A stretch of DNA of 34,482 nucleotides from a virus. Below the pieces are notes generated by a model. That model was not told the DNA's origin. It saw nothing but the letters and a program-made list of their open reading frames with translations, and ran no database searches. Shown in pieces: positions 22,822-30,615 of the stretch. The first letter of the stretch is position 1; each line of letters opens with the position of its first letter. The DNA lies in the IMG/VR virus record IMGVR_UViG_3300031659_000041, positions 1 to 34,482 of that record; one strand, given 5' to 3'. The position numbers were made by a program, and so were the translations under genes.

Positions 22822-23265
22822 ATGAAGATGAAGAAAGAAGTTTGTAATGCATACATGGAAACAGCAGAGAACTTTGCTAAGTGTTCCACTGCCAAGAGAC
22901 TGAAGGTCGGTGCAATCATCGTTGATCCCTCAACTGGTGCTATCGTATCAGTGGGTTACAACGGCATGCCGAGCGGTATGTCTAACGTCTGCGAAGAGAA
23001 ACGCAACGGAGAAGTACGCACCAAGGAAGCAGTCTTACATGCAGAAGAGAATGCAATCGCAAAGATGGCAAGGAGTTCCTCAAGCAGCGAAGGCACTTGG
23101 ATGTTCATAACACACTCACCCTGTATTAAATGTGCGAAACTAATAATATCCAGTGGCATAGCAAAAGTATTTTACAACGAGCAGTTTCAAGGAACTGCTA
23201 ATTGCGGTCTCGACCTTCTAAGGAAAGGTTCAGTGCGCCCCATACACATAGGAGATAAGAAATGA
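22822..23265 (+). CDS. cd: dCMP deaminase
   Basis: 147 residues, shorter than T4 Cd (193). Converts dCMP to dUMP for dTMP synthesis. Zinc site H73-A-E75 (VLHAEENAI) and PC101-IKC104, with early KVGAIIVDPSTG and GYNGMPSG substrate loop. Starts 3 bp after the previous stop; stop overlaps the MazG-like start (ATGA). The pair supplies and cleans the nucleotide pool. Confidence 0.93.
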   Translation: MKMKKEVCNAYMETAENFAKCSTAKRLKVGAIIVDPSTGAIVSVGYNGMPSGMSNVCEEKRNGEVRTKEAVLHAEENAIAKMARSSSSSEGTWMFITHSPCIKCAKLIISSGIAKVFYNEQFQGTANCGLDLLRKGSVRPIHIGDKK

Positions 23266-23618
23266 TTAACAAATTGATAGAGGATGTAATCGCGTGGCAC
23301 TACGATAGAAACCTCATCAACGGTGCAACAGACAAAGACCAAGTGTGTAAACTCATCCAAGAAGTCGGTGAGTTAAGCGACAACGTATGTAAGGATAATG
23401 ATGTCCGTGATGACATAGGTGATATCATGGTGGTGCTTATCAATATCGCAGAGAGAAATTCCCTGACGATTGGTGAGTGTCTGGAGGTTGCATATGATGA
23501 CATCAAATACCGCAAGGGTAAGATGGTTGATGGGATATTTGTGAAAGAGGATGATGGTGACCACCGGAAGATAACAGATGATGATTACCAACGAAGACGA
23601 AGCAGTGATGCCCCATAA
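23262..23618 (+). CDS. MazG-like nucleotide pyrophosphohydrolase
   Basis: 118 residues. LIQEVGELSDNVCK (E34, E37) and DVRDDIGDIMVVLINIAER (D51, D54) give the ExxE...DxxD metal site of MazG/MazG-like enzymes, which hydrolyse (d)NTPs to monophosphates. KGKMVDGIFVKE follows the core. MazG is frequent in marine phages, where a role in ppGpp or dNTP control has been suggested. ATG overlaps the deaminase stop. Confidence 0.85.
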   Translation: MINKLIEDVIAWHYDRNLINGATDKDQVCKLIQEVGELSDNVCKDNDVRDDIGDIMVVLINIAERNSLTIGECLEVAYDDIKYRKGKMVDGIFVKEDDGDHRKITDDDYQRRRSSDAP

Positions 23619-23633
23619 TAAACGAGAAAGCAC

Positions 23634-23661
23634 TTGCAATCTCACCCCAAATCCTTATAAT
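23634..23661 (+). promoter_or_regulatory. Class 1 promoter, uvsX-gp41 operon
   Basis: TTGCAA (23634-23639), 16-bp spacer, TATAAT (23656-23661) in AAATCCTTATAATAGTGTAT, followed by GAAATCGAGTAATAAAGGAA, which shares GAGTAATA with the gp55 and gp45 copies. Confidence 0.87.
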
Positions 23662-23698
23662 AGTGTATTGAAATCGAGTAATAAAGGAAAGAAGTAAT

Positions 23699-24748
23699 AT
23701 GTCAGTAATGCAAAAACTTATGAAGGCAAGCAAGATTAAAGAGTCTGCCGTTATGAATGAATCTAAAGTCTATGCAGCATCCGCACTAGTAGACACAGGT
23801 GTCCCAATGATAAACGTTGCCTTGAGTGGTGATGTTGATGGTGGACTAGCACCAGGACTTACTGTCCTGGCGGGGCAGTCCAAGCACTTTAAGACATCGT
23901 TTGCTCTGCTTATGGCAGCAGCATATATGCGAGAAAAGAAAGACGCAGTGATGTTGTTCTACGATTCAGAGTTTGGTTCACCTCAAGCATACTTTGACAC
24001 ATTCGGTATTGACACTGGTCGTGTCTTACATGTACCTGTAATGAATGTTGAAGAGTTAAAGTTTGATGTCGTTGCACAACTGGAAGCACTTGATAAGAAG
24101 GACGATGTCATCATCGTCATTGACTCCATCGGTAACCTTGCATCTAAGAAAGAACTTGAAGACACAATGAACGAGAAGTCTGTTGCAGATATGACTCGCG
24201 CCAAGCAACTCAAGAGTCTATTCCGTATGGTCACACCATACCTTGCAATGAAGAGCATACCGATGCTTGCCATCAACCACACATACAAAGAGATTGGTCT
24301 CTTTCCAAAGGACATCGTGTCCGGTGGAACAGGCATCATGTATTCAGCAGACAACGTGTGGATCATTGGTCGCAGACAACAGAAGGTCGGCACTGAAATC
24401 AAAGGGTACGACTTCATCATCAATGTTGAGAAGTCACGGTTCGTCAAAGAGAAGTCTAAGATTCCTATCTCAGTGACATGGGAAGGTGGTATTGAACCAT
24501 ACTCTGGACTGCTTGATGTTGCACTTGCGGGTGCTTATGTAGTCAAACCCAGTAACGGTTGGTATCAGAAAGTGGACACATCCACTGGTGATGTCATCGG
24601 CACTAAGGTGCGCGAGAAGGACACACTGACCGAAGAGTTCTGGCAGTCCATCTTCAATGAGACAGACTTCAAAGAGTTTACTAAAAAAGCATTCCAGATT
24701 GGTGGTGAACTTGTAGACCTATCAGCGATGGAATTAGTCGGAGAATGA
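23699..24748 (+). CDS. uvsX: UvsX recombinase
   Basis: 349 residues (T4: 391). RecA-like strand exchange protein. LSGDVDGGLAPGLTVLAGQSKHFKTS: atypical Walker A GQSKHFKT (59-66, T4 GPSKSFKS). Walker B VIIVIDSIGNL, AINHTYKEIGLFPKDIVSGG as in UvsX, and EKSRFVKEKSKIPI near the end. Own class 1 promoter, RBS AAAGGAAAG. The stop overlaps the next small gene. Works with UvsY (1369). Confidence 0.95.
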   Translation: MSVMQKLMKASKIKESAVMNESKVYAASALVDTGVPMINVALSGDVDGGLAPGLTVLAGQSKHFKTSFALLMAAAYMREKKDAVMLFYDSEFGSPQAYFDTFGIDTGRVLHVPVMNVEELKFDVVAQLEALDKKDDVIIVIDSIGNLASKKELEDTMNEKSVADMTRAKQLKSLFRMVTPYLAMKSIPMLAINHTYKEIGLFPKDIVSGGTGIMYSADNVWIIGRRQQKVGTEIKGYDFIINVEKSRFVKEKSKIPISVTWEGGIEPYSGLLDVALAGAYVVKPSNGWYQKVDTSTGDVIGTKVREKDTLTEEFWQSIFNETDFKEFTKKAFQIGGELVDLSAMELVGE

Positions 24749-24930
24749 AAGCACTGCTAATTACGAGCAGTGGTGACGGTATGCGTTGGTATGCTGATAA
24801 GGTTGGCGAGACAGTTCCACTGCTCGCCATTGAACGCACAGAGTATAAGTCCCGCGAAGATGCGGGATACGTCAACTTTGTGCAATTTGCAGACGCAAAG
24901 ATAGTAGAGGTTACTGATGAAAGAAGGTGA
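24745..24930 (+). CDS. Conserved hypothetical protein, 61 aa
   Basis: ATG overlaps the uvsX stop. Reads MKALLITSSGDGMRWYADKV, GETVPLLAIERTEYKSREDA and GYVNFVQFADAKIVEV. A strand-rich small barrel with the MRWYADK...EDAGYVNF pattern I recall in marine T4-like phages next to uvsX. Function unknown. Confidence 0.65.
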   Translation: MKALLITSSGDGMRWYADKVGETVPLLAIERTEYKSREDAGYVNFVQFADAKIVEVTDERR

Positions 24931-25246
24931 AGATTATATTATAACAGGAGACCCAGAATCAACTGATGATTTTTCTTGGACTCTTATTCTGAAGAAAGGT
25001 GTATATAAAGATTTTATCATTAGAATTAGTGATATTGAAATTCTGGAAAATGATATGAGGATAGACTATTACATAGAGACATTGTTTATTCCAGAAGATA
25101 TGAGATTGGTGGATGTTGATGAAACTGTGAAAAAAGAGTACAATGATTATTGTAATGATTTGGTAGAACATATTATGCGTGACTTCGATAATCGTAAAAT
25201 TAATAAATACTTCTCCAAAAAAACAGGAGAAAGGATTGAATATTGA
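24917..25246 (+). CDS. Conserved hypothetical protein, 109 aa
   Basis: Overlaps the previous gene by 14 bases. Reads MKEGEDYIITGDPESTDDFS, WTLILKKGVYKDFIIRISDI, then IDYYIETLFIPEDM and a helical end. Likely an antiparallel sheet plus C-terminal helix. Proteins of this kind lie between uvsX and gp41 in other marine T4-like phages. It ends 1 base before the gp41 ATG. Confidence 0.65.
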   Translation: MKEGEDYIITGDPESTDDFSWTLILKKGVYKDFIIRISDIEILENDMRIDYYIETLFIPEDMRLVDVDETVKKEYNDYCNDLVEHIMRDFDNRKINKYFSKKTGERIEY

Positions 25247-25247
25247 T

Positions 25248-26636
25248 ATGGAAACTATGGTGTTGCGTAGTTTCTTCACCAATGATGAGTTTATGCGTAA
25301 GGTCGTTCCATTTATGGAACCAGCGTATTTCAGTGATGCTATCAATAAGACCATGTTCAAGCAGTTTGTCAAGTATGTTGCACTCTACAACAAACCACCT
25401 AGCAAGGATAGTTTTCTTATCTCATTGCAAGACGAAGAGTCTGGTCTTACTGAGGAGACATATCAAAGAGGCGTAGCAATACTGCCCGACCTCTTCACCG
25501 AGGACAAAGAGACAGACCTTGAGTGGTTGCTTGTCAACACTGAGAAGTGGTGTCAGGACAGAGCGTTGTTTAATGCTGTGTTGGAGTCTATCAGCATCAT
25601 TGATGGTAAGCATGACACACTGACCAAGACAGCACTGCCTGACATACTCTCTAAGGCACTGGGTGTGACGTTTGACAACAATGTGGGTCATGACTACCTA
25701 ACAAGTTCAGAGTCGCGATACGACTTCTACCACCGTGTGGAAGAGCGCATACCCTTTGACATTGATATGCTCAACACTATCACCAAGGGTGGATTGAAAA
25801 ACAAGTCACTCAATATCATCCTCGCTGGCACTGGTGCGGGTAAGTCTCTGTTCATGTGTCACGCTGCTGCCGCAGCGATGAGTGCTGGTAAGAACGTCCT
25901 CTACATAACCTTGGAGATGTCCGAAGAGTCTATCGCAGAACGCATTGACGCTAACCTGTTGGACACACCTATTGATATGATTCAGACTTTGTCGAAGGAT
26001 GTTTACACATCTAAGATTGATAAGATTGCTGCTAAGACACACGGCAAACTAATCATCAAGGAATATCCAACAGCACAGGCACACTGTGGTCATTTCCGCG
26101 CACTGATGAATGAGTTGAAGTTGAAGAAGAAGTTCACCGCAGATATCGTCTTTATTGATTACCTAAATATCTGTTCATCTTCACGGATGAAGGTCGGTGG
26201 CAATGTTAACACCTACTCATACATCAAGGCGATTGCAGAAGAGATGCGTGGACTTGCAGTAGAGAACAACATCCCGATAATGAGTGCAACACAGACAACC
26301 CGAAGTGGTTATGGTAGCAGCGACCCAGGACTTGAAGACACATCAGAATCATTTGGTCTTCCTGCAACTGCTGACTTGATGCTCGCACTGATTGCGAATG
26401 ATGAGTTGACTGCACTCAATCAGGTAATGGTTAAGCAGTTGAAGAATCGTTATGCAGACCCAAACAACAACAAGAGGTTTGTGATGGGCGTGGACAGAAG
26501 TAAGATGCGACTATATAATGTGGAGAACGCAGACATAGGGTTGGTAAACGATGTGCCAGACCAGAAGGACTCAGGTCCAGTGTTTGATAATACTGCAACT
26601 GGTAAAAGAATATCAACCGAAGGTTTTAAAATGTGA
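25248..26636 (+). CDS. 41: Replicative helicase gp41
   Basis: 462 residues from ATG 25248 (T4: 475). DnaB-like hexameric helicase that opens the fork and works with the primase. Walker A AGTGAGKS (193-200), Walker B VFIDYLNI, KAIAEEMRGLAVENNIPIMS (T4 KAIAEELRALAVETETVLWT), SESFGLPATADLMLALI (T4 AESAGLPATADFMLAVI), LKNRYADPNNNKRFVMGV. Upstream in-frame codons to 25179 lie inside the preceding gene. AAGGA at 25231 is 12 bases from the ATG, a bit far. Confidence 0.95.
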   Translation: METMVLRSFFTNDEFMRKVVPFMEPAYFSDAINKTMFKQFVKYVALYNKPPSKDSFLISLQDEESGLTEETYQRGVAILPDLFTEDKETDLEWLLVNTEKWCQDRALFNAVLESISIIDGKHDTLTKTALPDILSKALGVTFDNNVGHDYLTSSESRYDFYHRVEERIPFDIDMLNTITKGGLKNKSLNIILAGTGAGKSLFMCHAAAAAMSAGKNVLYITLEMSEESIAERIDANLLDTPIDMIQTLSKDVYTSKIDKIAAKTHGKLIIKEYPTAQAHCGHFRALMNELKLKKKFTADIVFIDYLNICSSSRMKVGGNVNTYSYIKAIAEEMRGLAVENNIPIMSATQTTRSGYGSSDPGLEDTSESFGLPATADLMLALIANDELTALNQVMVKQLKNRYADPNNNKRFVMGVDRSKMRLYNVENADIGLVNDVPDQKDSGPVFDNTATGKRISTEGFKM

Positions 26637-26821
26637 TGAAGAATGATGACGATGTACCAGCGTGGGAGAAGAATCCCCCGAAATGGGCATTGAAAGATAA
26701 AGAAGGAAATGTGCATTCAAATACAGTTTGGATGCGTAAGGAGAGGGGAGCAGCAATACGAGTTCCCGCAACAGAGGTTGCCCGATACGAGGGTAACGGA
26801 TATAAACGAGGAAGAAAGTAA
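26636..26821 (+). CDS. Hypothetical protein, 61 aa
   Basis: ATG 26636 overlaps the gp41 stop (TGATG). MKNDDDVPAWEKNPPKWALK, DKEGNVHSNTVWMRKERGAA and RVPATEVARYEGNGYKRGRK. The KDKEGNVHS and ARYEGNGYKRG parts look like short strands of a small domain with a basic tail. Directly abuts the next gene. Function unknown. Confidence 0.62.
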   Translation: MKNDDDVPAWEKNPPKWALKDKEGNVHSNTVWMRKERGAAIRVPATEVARYEGNGYKRGRK

Positions 26822-27109
26822 ATGAGTGGAAGAGAAGAAGAGATTGTTACATTAGTAACTATGTGTGGAGAAATTGTTGGTCGTGTTGCAAGTGAAAACG
26901 ATATGACAATTATGCTAAAGTCGCCATTATTGTTTGTTCCAGGCGGTGATGATAATGCTGGTGGTGGATTTGCTCCAGGAATTAGCATGACAGGCGCACA
27001 AGGTATGCACCGAGGCGAGTTCAACAAGTCTTGCATCCTGACTGTCATTCCAGCACATCCGCAAGTTGCAGACGGTTGGTTGAAAGCAACCAGCAGCATT
27101 GTAATCTAG
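26822..27109 (+). CDS. Second predicted Sm-like protein, 95 aa
   Basis: Starts the base after the previous stop. REEEIVTLVTMCGEIVGRVA, SENDMTIMLKSPLLFVPGGD, GFAPGISMTGAQGMHRGEFN, SCILTVIPAHPQVADGWLKA. The order VTLVTxxGEIVGxV / MTIMLKSPLLFV / GFAPGISMTG follows the Sm1-Sm2 strand arrangement of phage Sm-like proteins. A protein of similar pattern is at 3710. Possibly an RNA chaperone or ring scaffold. Assignment by pattern only. Confidence 0.5.
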   Translation: MSGREEEIVTLVTMCGEIVGRVASENDMTIMLKSPLLFVPGGDDNAGGGFAPGISMTGAQGMHRGEFNKSCILTVIPAHPQVADGWLKATSSIVI

Positions 27110-27118
27110 GGGTAATCA

Positions 27119-27286
27119 ATGGAAGATAACAAGAAACCCGAAATGCTCTTAGAGATAGTTGGGGAATCTAACCAAGGTTCAAAGGATATGTGGAAGCATA
27201 ACTGCCGATACAATGGTGTCCTGATGGTCGGCAAGGAAGAATCTTGCAGTTGGTGCGGAACTTATGAGGATGGCACGACAGACTAG
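27119..27286 (+). CDS. Small zinc-finger-like protein, 55 aa
   Basis: MEDNKKPEMLLEIVGESNQG, SKDMWKHNCRYNGVLMVGKE and ESCSWCGTYEDGTTD. HNC...CSWC (four possible ligands H27, C29, C43, C46) suggests one zinc site. CTAGGGG lies before the ATG. The stop TAG lies directly against a late promoter box. Function unknown. Confidence 0.65.
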   Translation: MEDNKKPEMLLEIVGESNQGSKDMWKHNCRYNGVLMVGKEESCSWCGTYEDGTTD

Positions 27287-27294
27287 TATAAATA
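27287..27294 (+). promoter_or_regulatory. T4-type late promoter
   Basis: TATAAATA, 32 bases before the ATG of the 352-aa gene, just after the 55-aa gene. Spacing and exact consensus support use by gp55. Confidence 0.82.
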
Positions 27295-27325
27295 AACACA
27301 TAAACTAATACTAGGAAAAAGAACG

Positions 27326-28384
27326 ATGCATAAGTTTAACGAGTTCAGCGAAATAATATCGGAAGGTCGTTCTCGCGGTGAGTCAATGGAAGAAGTTATC
27401 ATTGCTGCTGTGAATGGTAAACCTGAAGGCAACGCCAAGCACAATATCGAGAAGGAAGCAGGTGTCAAGGTTGACAAGTTCTTGAAGAAGAACGGCATGC
27501 GTGGTAAGGGTAAAGTTCTTGGTGCCTCCAACTATCCTGTCTCTTCTGAGTGGGCAGAGTTCTGGCCAGGAAAAGTTCCAGGGTCTACTAAAACACCGAA
27601 GACTGATTTTATGATTGGTAAGGCACGAATCAGTTTGAAGTCTGGTAGTCAGGCACAGTTGATGAGTGGAGGTCGCAACGAATCCACTGCCACCTTTAAC
27701 GCAGCACTGCTTGCCACTAAATCTAGCATTGCACCCACAGTTGTCAAGAAGATTGAAAAGATGCTCGAAGGTCTTGCACCAGCATCAGTCGCCAAGGGTA
27801 ACTTGAAAAAAGAAGTTGCCAAGGGTAAAGATAAGATGGTAATGGCAGCAGACAAAGCACATAAAGATATGATGAAAGAGTTGGGAAAACTTTTTAGCAG
27901 CAACAAAGAGTTCGCTAACGCATTCGCATTTGAAGCAATGTCTGGTGATGTCAAGTTTGGCAACAGTGCAGCAACATGTTCACACTTTCTTGTATGCGAC
28001 TTTGATGGAACAAACTGTAGTCTACATAAGGTCACTGATAAATCGTATGTCTCTAAGATTGCAGGAAAGATGGACTTGTCTGTCCGATTCAAAACTACAT
28101 CAGTCAAAAAGAAAGTTGACGGTAAAGAGACTAAGACTGGAGAGTATCGTTACTGGTCTGTTGTTGGTTTAATTGTTGGTAAACTCACCGAAGAGTTTGA
28201 TGCACTGGAGAACAATCCAAATTTGAACGAAGGTATGATAAGCAATGTGTTTGATAAAATCAAGGCGTGGATGCAGAAGTTTCTCGCTAAAGTCACTGAC
28301 TACATGCTCCAATCCACCGCTCACATTTTCAAGTTCATGCAGATTCAACCAGTCGTATCAATCGCTAGTAACATAGCATTCTAA
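27326..28384 (+). CDS. Probable internal head protein with nuclease-like motif
   Basis: 352 residues, late promoter, RBS AGGAAAAA. N-terminus MHKFNEFSEIISE|GR fits a T4 capsid targeting sequence with a gp21-type site (I11-S-E13 before G14). A second fitting site L300-N-E302|G303 would remove a hydrophobic C-terminal 50 residues (KAWMQKFLAKVTDYMLQSTA). The middle has E76, D94 and S103-L-K105 in TDFMIGKARISLKSG, resembling the PD-(D/E)xK nuclease core although the acidic residue before xK is Ser. Inference: a protein packed with DNA and possibly injected. Activity is unproven; it could be purely structural. Confidence 0.65.
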   Translation: MHKFNEFSEIISEGRSRGESMEEVIIAAVNGKPEGNAKHNIEKEAGVKVDKFLKKNGMRGKGKVLGASNYPVSSEWAEFWPGKVPGSTKTPKTDFMIGKARISLKSGSQAQLMSGGRNESTATFNAALLATKSSIAPTVVKKIEKMLEGLAPASVAKGNLKKEVAKGKDKMVMAADKAHKDMMKELGKLFSSNKEFANAFAFEAMSGDVKFGNSAATCSHFLVCDFDGTNCSLHKVTDKSYVSKIAGKMDLSVRFKTTSVKKKVDGKETKTGEYRYWSVVGLIVGKLTEEFDALENNPNLNEGMISNVFDKIKAWMQKFLAKVTDYMLQSTAHIFKFMQIQPVVSIASNIAF

Positions 28385-28396
28385 AGGATAATAACT

Positions 28397-28681
28397 ATGA
28401 GCGACTATAAAGAAAGACTAAAAATAGCAAAGAAATCTTATGTAGCAACGGACGGTCCAGGGGAAGCAGGTGTTCGCCTATGGTGGTGTCTAATGCAAGT
28501 GACACATTCATACACCAACATGGACGTTGAAAACTTGCGCGTTCTCTTCCCAGATTTCATGTTGAAGGAAAGTCCATTTTTCGGTGGTAAAGATTGGGGA
28601 TATGTCATTGGACATATAACCCAGTTCTTCATCGTTCCTACTATCGTTATGCAGATTTTGACCTTAATCAAGGTCAAATAG
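28397..28681 (+). CDS. Hypothetical protein with C-terminal membrane segment, 94 aa
   Basis: Twelve bases after the previous stop, RBS AAAGGATAA. MSDYKERLKIAKKSYVATDG, GVRLWWCLMQVTHSYTNMDV, then a hydrophobic end GYVIGHITQFFIVPTIVMQI. Likely read on the late transcript of the 352-aa gene. Membrane end may anchor it. A GAAA-loop hairpin follows the stop. Confidence 0.62.
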   Translation: MSDYKERLKIAKKSYVATDGPGEAGVRLWWCLMQVTHSYTNMDVENLRVLFPDFMLKESPFFGGKDWGYVIGHITQFFIVPTIVMQILTLIKVK

Positions 28682-28688
28682 TCCCCAA

Positions 28689-28708
28689 ATGGGGCAGAAA
28701 TGCCCCAT
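28689..28708 (+). terminator. Stem-loop with GAAA loop, possible terminator
   Basis: ATGGGGCA / TGCCCCAT, a perfect 8-bp stem with a GAAA tetraloop, 8 bases after the 94-aa gene. There is no T-run (ATATCTCCCTTCCCC follows), so it may protect the RNA end or pause rather than terminate. An alternative CCCC-AAAT-GGGG pairing competes. Confidence 0.45.
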
Positions 28709-28726
28709 ATCTCCCTTCCCCCTCCG

Positions 28727-28785
28727 TAAGTCATTGATTTCATTGAAGTTTTACCCCTTGCATTTCACTCCCAGTATGGTATTAT
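28727..28785 (+). promoter_or_regulatory. Class 2 promoter repeat, copy E (diverged)
   Basis: TAAGTCATTGATTTCATTGA then AGTTTTACCCCTTGCATTTC. -35 TTGCAT 28758-28763, 16-bp spacer, -10 TATTAT 28780-28785. The GGGG arm is CCCC here and the right arm is ACTCCC, so the palindrome is lost. Lies upstream of a class 1 promoter for the same gene. Confidence 0.8.
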
Positions 28786-28819
28786 AGTTGCAAAGAAAAT
28801 GATGATGATAGATGAGGAC

Positions 28820-28847
28820 TTGACTTCTCATCCCGAATCCTTATAAT
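28820..28847 (+). promoter_or_regulatory. Class 1 promoter before the secreted-protein gene
   Basis: TTGACT (28820-28825), 16-bp spacer, TATAAT (28842-28847) in GAATCCTTATAATAGTATAC. With copy E this makes a double promoter; the 28682-28879 gap holds only these elements and the hairpin. Confidence 0.87.
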
Positions 28848-28879
28848 AGTATACAAGAAATCGAGAAAGAGTTATAAAT

Positions 28880-29452
28880 ATGAACAAGTTTATCGCAGCA
28901 GCATCCGCACTAATACTCAGTACTGCCTTATATGCTAACGCGACTACAACGCTACAAACAGTCCCATTTATAATCCAGACCTTAGATGGGCAAGAGTGGT
29001 TGGTTGCAAACGATGAGAAGAATGTGGTGACCATAGTAATAGGATATCTGGATGACGAGAAAAACTGCACCAACTTGTACTTGGGTGTGTTGTCTTGGTT
29101 TCCATCAAACGATGTAGAGGAAAAGAATGTTGAAGTCAATACAGTGTGGATAGTTGATGATAACGATGTCCGTCCCCAAGTAATGTTAGGTCAGTTGGTC
29201 GCGCTAGAATCAGCAGACCTCTACACCTTTGGTATCCTCGTATACAAAGAATTAATCAGCGAAATGATTAATGGCAAACACCTTCACTACAAGGATGAGA
29301 TGTATGCAGAAACTTCCGTCACCACCATTGATTTGACAAACTTCCAAGAAATGTTAGCAGAAGTTATGGGTGCATGTTTAGACCGTGGTGGAGAGTTCAA
29401 AGACTTTGACACAGAACCTGTTCAAAAAGTGTTCCCTAAGACCCGCGCATAG
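28880..29452 (+). CDS. Secreted or periplasmic protein with signal peptide
   Basis: 190 residues. MNKFIAAASALILSTALYANA|TTT is a classic Sec signal: Lys, hydrophobic core, A-N-A cleavage box. The mature part is a soluble acidic domain (IIQTLDGQEWLVANDEKNVV, YLDDEKNCTNLYLGVLSWFP, GKHLHYKDEMYAETSVTTID) with a few Cys. No known family seen. A phage protein exported to the periplasm could act in exclusion of other phages or envelope change, but this is inference. Two promoters precede it, and RBS GAAAGAG. Confidence 0.7.
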   Translation: MNKFIAAASALILSTALYANATTTLQTVPFIIQTLDGQEWLVANDEKNVVTIVIGYLDDEKNCTNLYLGVLSWFPSNDVEEKNVEVNTVWIVDDNDVRPQVMLGQLVALESADLYTFGILVYKELISEMINGKHLHYKDEMYAETSVTTIDLTNFQEMLAEVMGACLDRGGEFKDFDTEPVQKVFPKTRA

Positions 29453-29460
29453 GAGTTAGC

Positions 29461-29769
29461 ATGAGTAACAATGATCCGTTCGATTTTGGATTTACAGCAA
29501 CAACAGTTGAAGAGTTGGATTACATTCAACAGTCTAAATCTGATCATCAAGAAGAGACCGATCTTCTATTCAACCAGATTGAGAGAGTGAAAGCAACTAA
29601 TGCTGTCGCCTTAAAGAAGTTGGAGAAACTATACAATACCATCTTGCCACTTCTTACAAATTTAGAGAAAGACGCTGATACCAGAGATTATATTTATTGG
29701 CCGAAGCGTGGACAAAAGATAGAAGAGTTTAGACAAATTCTGACCAACATTTACACGGAAGTTGAATGA
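29461..29769 (+). CDS. Conserved marine T4-like phage protein, 102 aa
   Basis: RBS AGGAG. NDPFDFGFTATTVEELDYIQ, a coiled central helix (HQEETDLLFNQIERVKATNA), LEKLYNTILPLLTNLEKDAD and RDYIYWPKRGQKIEEFRQIL. The DPFDFGFTA start and YIYWPxRxxKIEEF end recur in marine T4-like phages from memory. Function unknown. Stop overlaps the next ATG. Confidence 0.7.
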   Translation: MSNNDPFDFGFTATTVEELDYIQQSKSDHQEETDLLFNQIERVKATNAVALKKLEKLYNTILPLLTNLEKDADTRDYIYWPKRGQKIEEFRQILTNIYTEVE

Positions 29770-30281
29770 GCATAATCAAACATTGGAAAAAGGAAGAGTA
29801 TACTGACCTGATAGAGTCGCTAGTTTATTCTAGTAAGGATATGAATGTCTCATATTATCTCAGTATCATGTCATATCAATCAGGCGAAAAGGAAGGCAAC
29901 CGAAGAGGTTACAGGTTGATTGCTACTGCGATGACTTTGAATGATGGTGAATACGGTGAGCATATCAGTAGTCACTCATTGAGCAATTTCTACGACACAC
30001 CCAACATCCCATTCCTACTTGCACAGATGGTTGCTATGTCTGTGAAGATGACCGAGGGGTTTATTACTGACGACCTTCACTTGGATTGGATTCATGACTC
30101 TTTGGAAATAAAGGACACGTTGTATCAAGAAAGCATTGACCTTTATTCCTCAACTTTTGAAACTGTGTGGTCGGAGTTTGAATCAATGAGTGAAATGTTT
30201 ACTGATGACGTTTTCTGTGATGAATCCATTGGTGAACCAGAAAGACCCGTATTGAAATTGGTGGTGAATAACGATGCCTAA
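29766..30281 (+). CDS. Hypothetical protein, 171 aa
   Basis: ATG overlaps the previous stop (ATGA). Helical, acidic: KEEYTDLIESLVYSSKDMNV, MVAMSVKMTEGFITDDLHLD and a C-terminal FESMSEMFTDDVFCDESIGE. No motif or family recognised. Lies between a conserved phage gene and two small zinc proteins and overlaps the next by 8 bases. Confidence 0.65.
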   Translation: MSIIKHWKKEEYTDLIESLVYSSKDMNVSYYLSIMSYQSGEKEGNRRGYRLIATAMTLNDGEYGEHISSHSLSNFYDTPNIPFLLAQMVAMSVKMTEGFITDDLHLDWIHDSLEIKDTLYQESIDLYSSTFETVWSEFESMSEMFTDDVFCDESIGEPERPVLKLVVNNDA

Positions 30282-30468
30282 ATGCCGATACTGTGGATGC
30301 GACTATCCTGCTGCACACGGTGAGTTGTGCTTCCTCAACCCAGACAATGTTGCTAAGTGCTTGGGGTGCAAGTCACTCATGCGTAAGGACAACATAAATA
30401 ATGAGCGCGTCAATGTTGATACGCTCTATCACTCAAAAGAGTGCGAAGAAAAGGGATTACCCAAATGA
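30274..30468 (+). CDS. Small zinc-finger protein, 64 aa
   Basis: CRYCGC near the start, ELCFL, then KCLGCKSL and HSKECEEKG. C4-C7 and C31?-C34-like CxxC pairs plus H-C at the end allow two zinc sites. Typical small phage zinc ribbon; partner unknown. Overlaps both neighbours. Confidence 0.68.
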   Translation: MPKCRYCGCDYPAAHGELCFLNPDNVAKCLGCKSLMRKDNINNERVNVDTLYHSKECEEKGLPK

Positions 30469-30614
30469 TAGAATATCTAAGTTATTACTTTAATGCGGTT
30501 TACACTTGGTGGTACAGACTGCAATGCAAACACCTCAAAGGATTTTCAGAATTACATAACGGCAAGTTGAGATGCCCGACATGCAGTCAAGAAATTGACG
30601 AAGACCATGTTTAA
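30465..30614 (+). CDS. Small zinc-knuckle protein, 49 aa
   Basis: ATG overlaps the previous stop. MIEYLSYYFNAVYTWWYRLQ is aromatic and amphipathic, followed by CKH...LRCPTCSQEIDEDHV. One C-x-H...CxxC zinc site is likely. Its stop is two bases before the -35 of the dam promoter. Function unknown. Confidence 0.62.
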   Translation: MIEYLSYYFNAVYTWWYRLQCKHLKGFSELHNGKLRCPTCSQEIDEDHV

Positions 30615-30615
30615 C

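Noticed and set aside
28873-28880. TATAAATA late-promoter box overlapping the ATG of the secreted-protein gene
   Set aside because: A transcript from it would start about 28887, inside the gene, and could not make the protein; the gene has two good upstream promoters.
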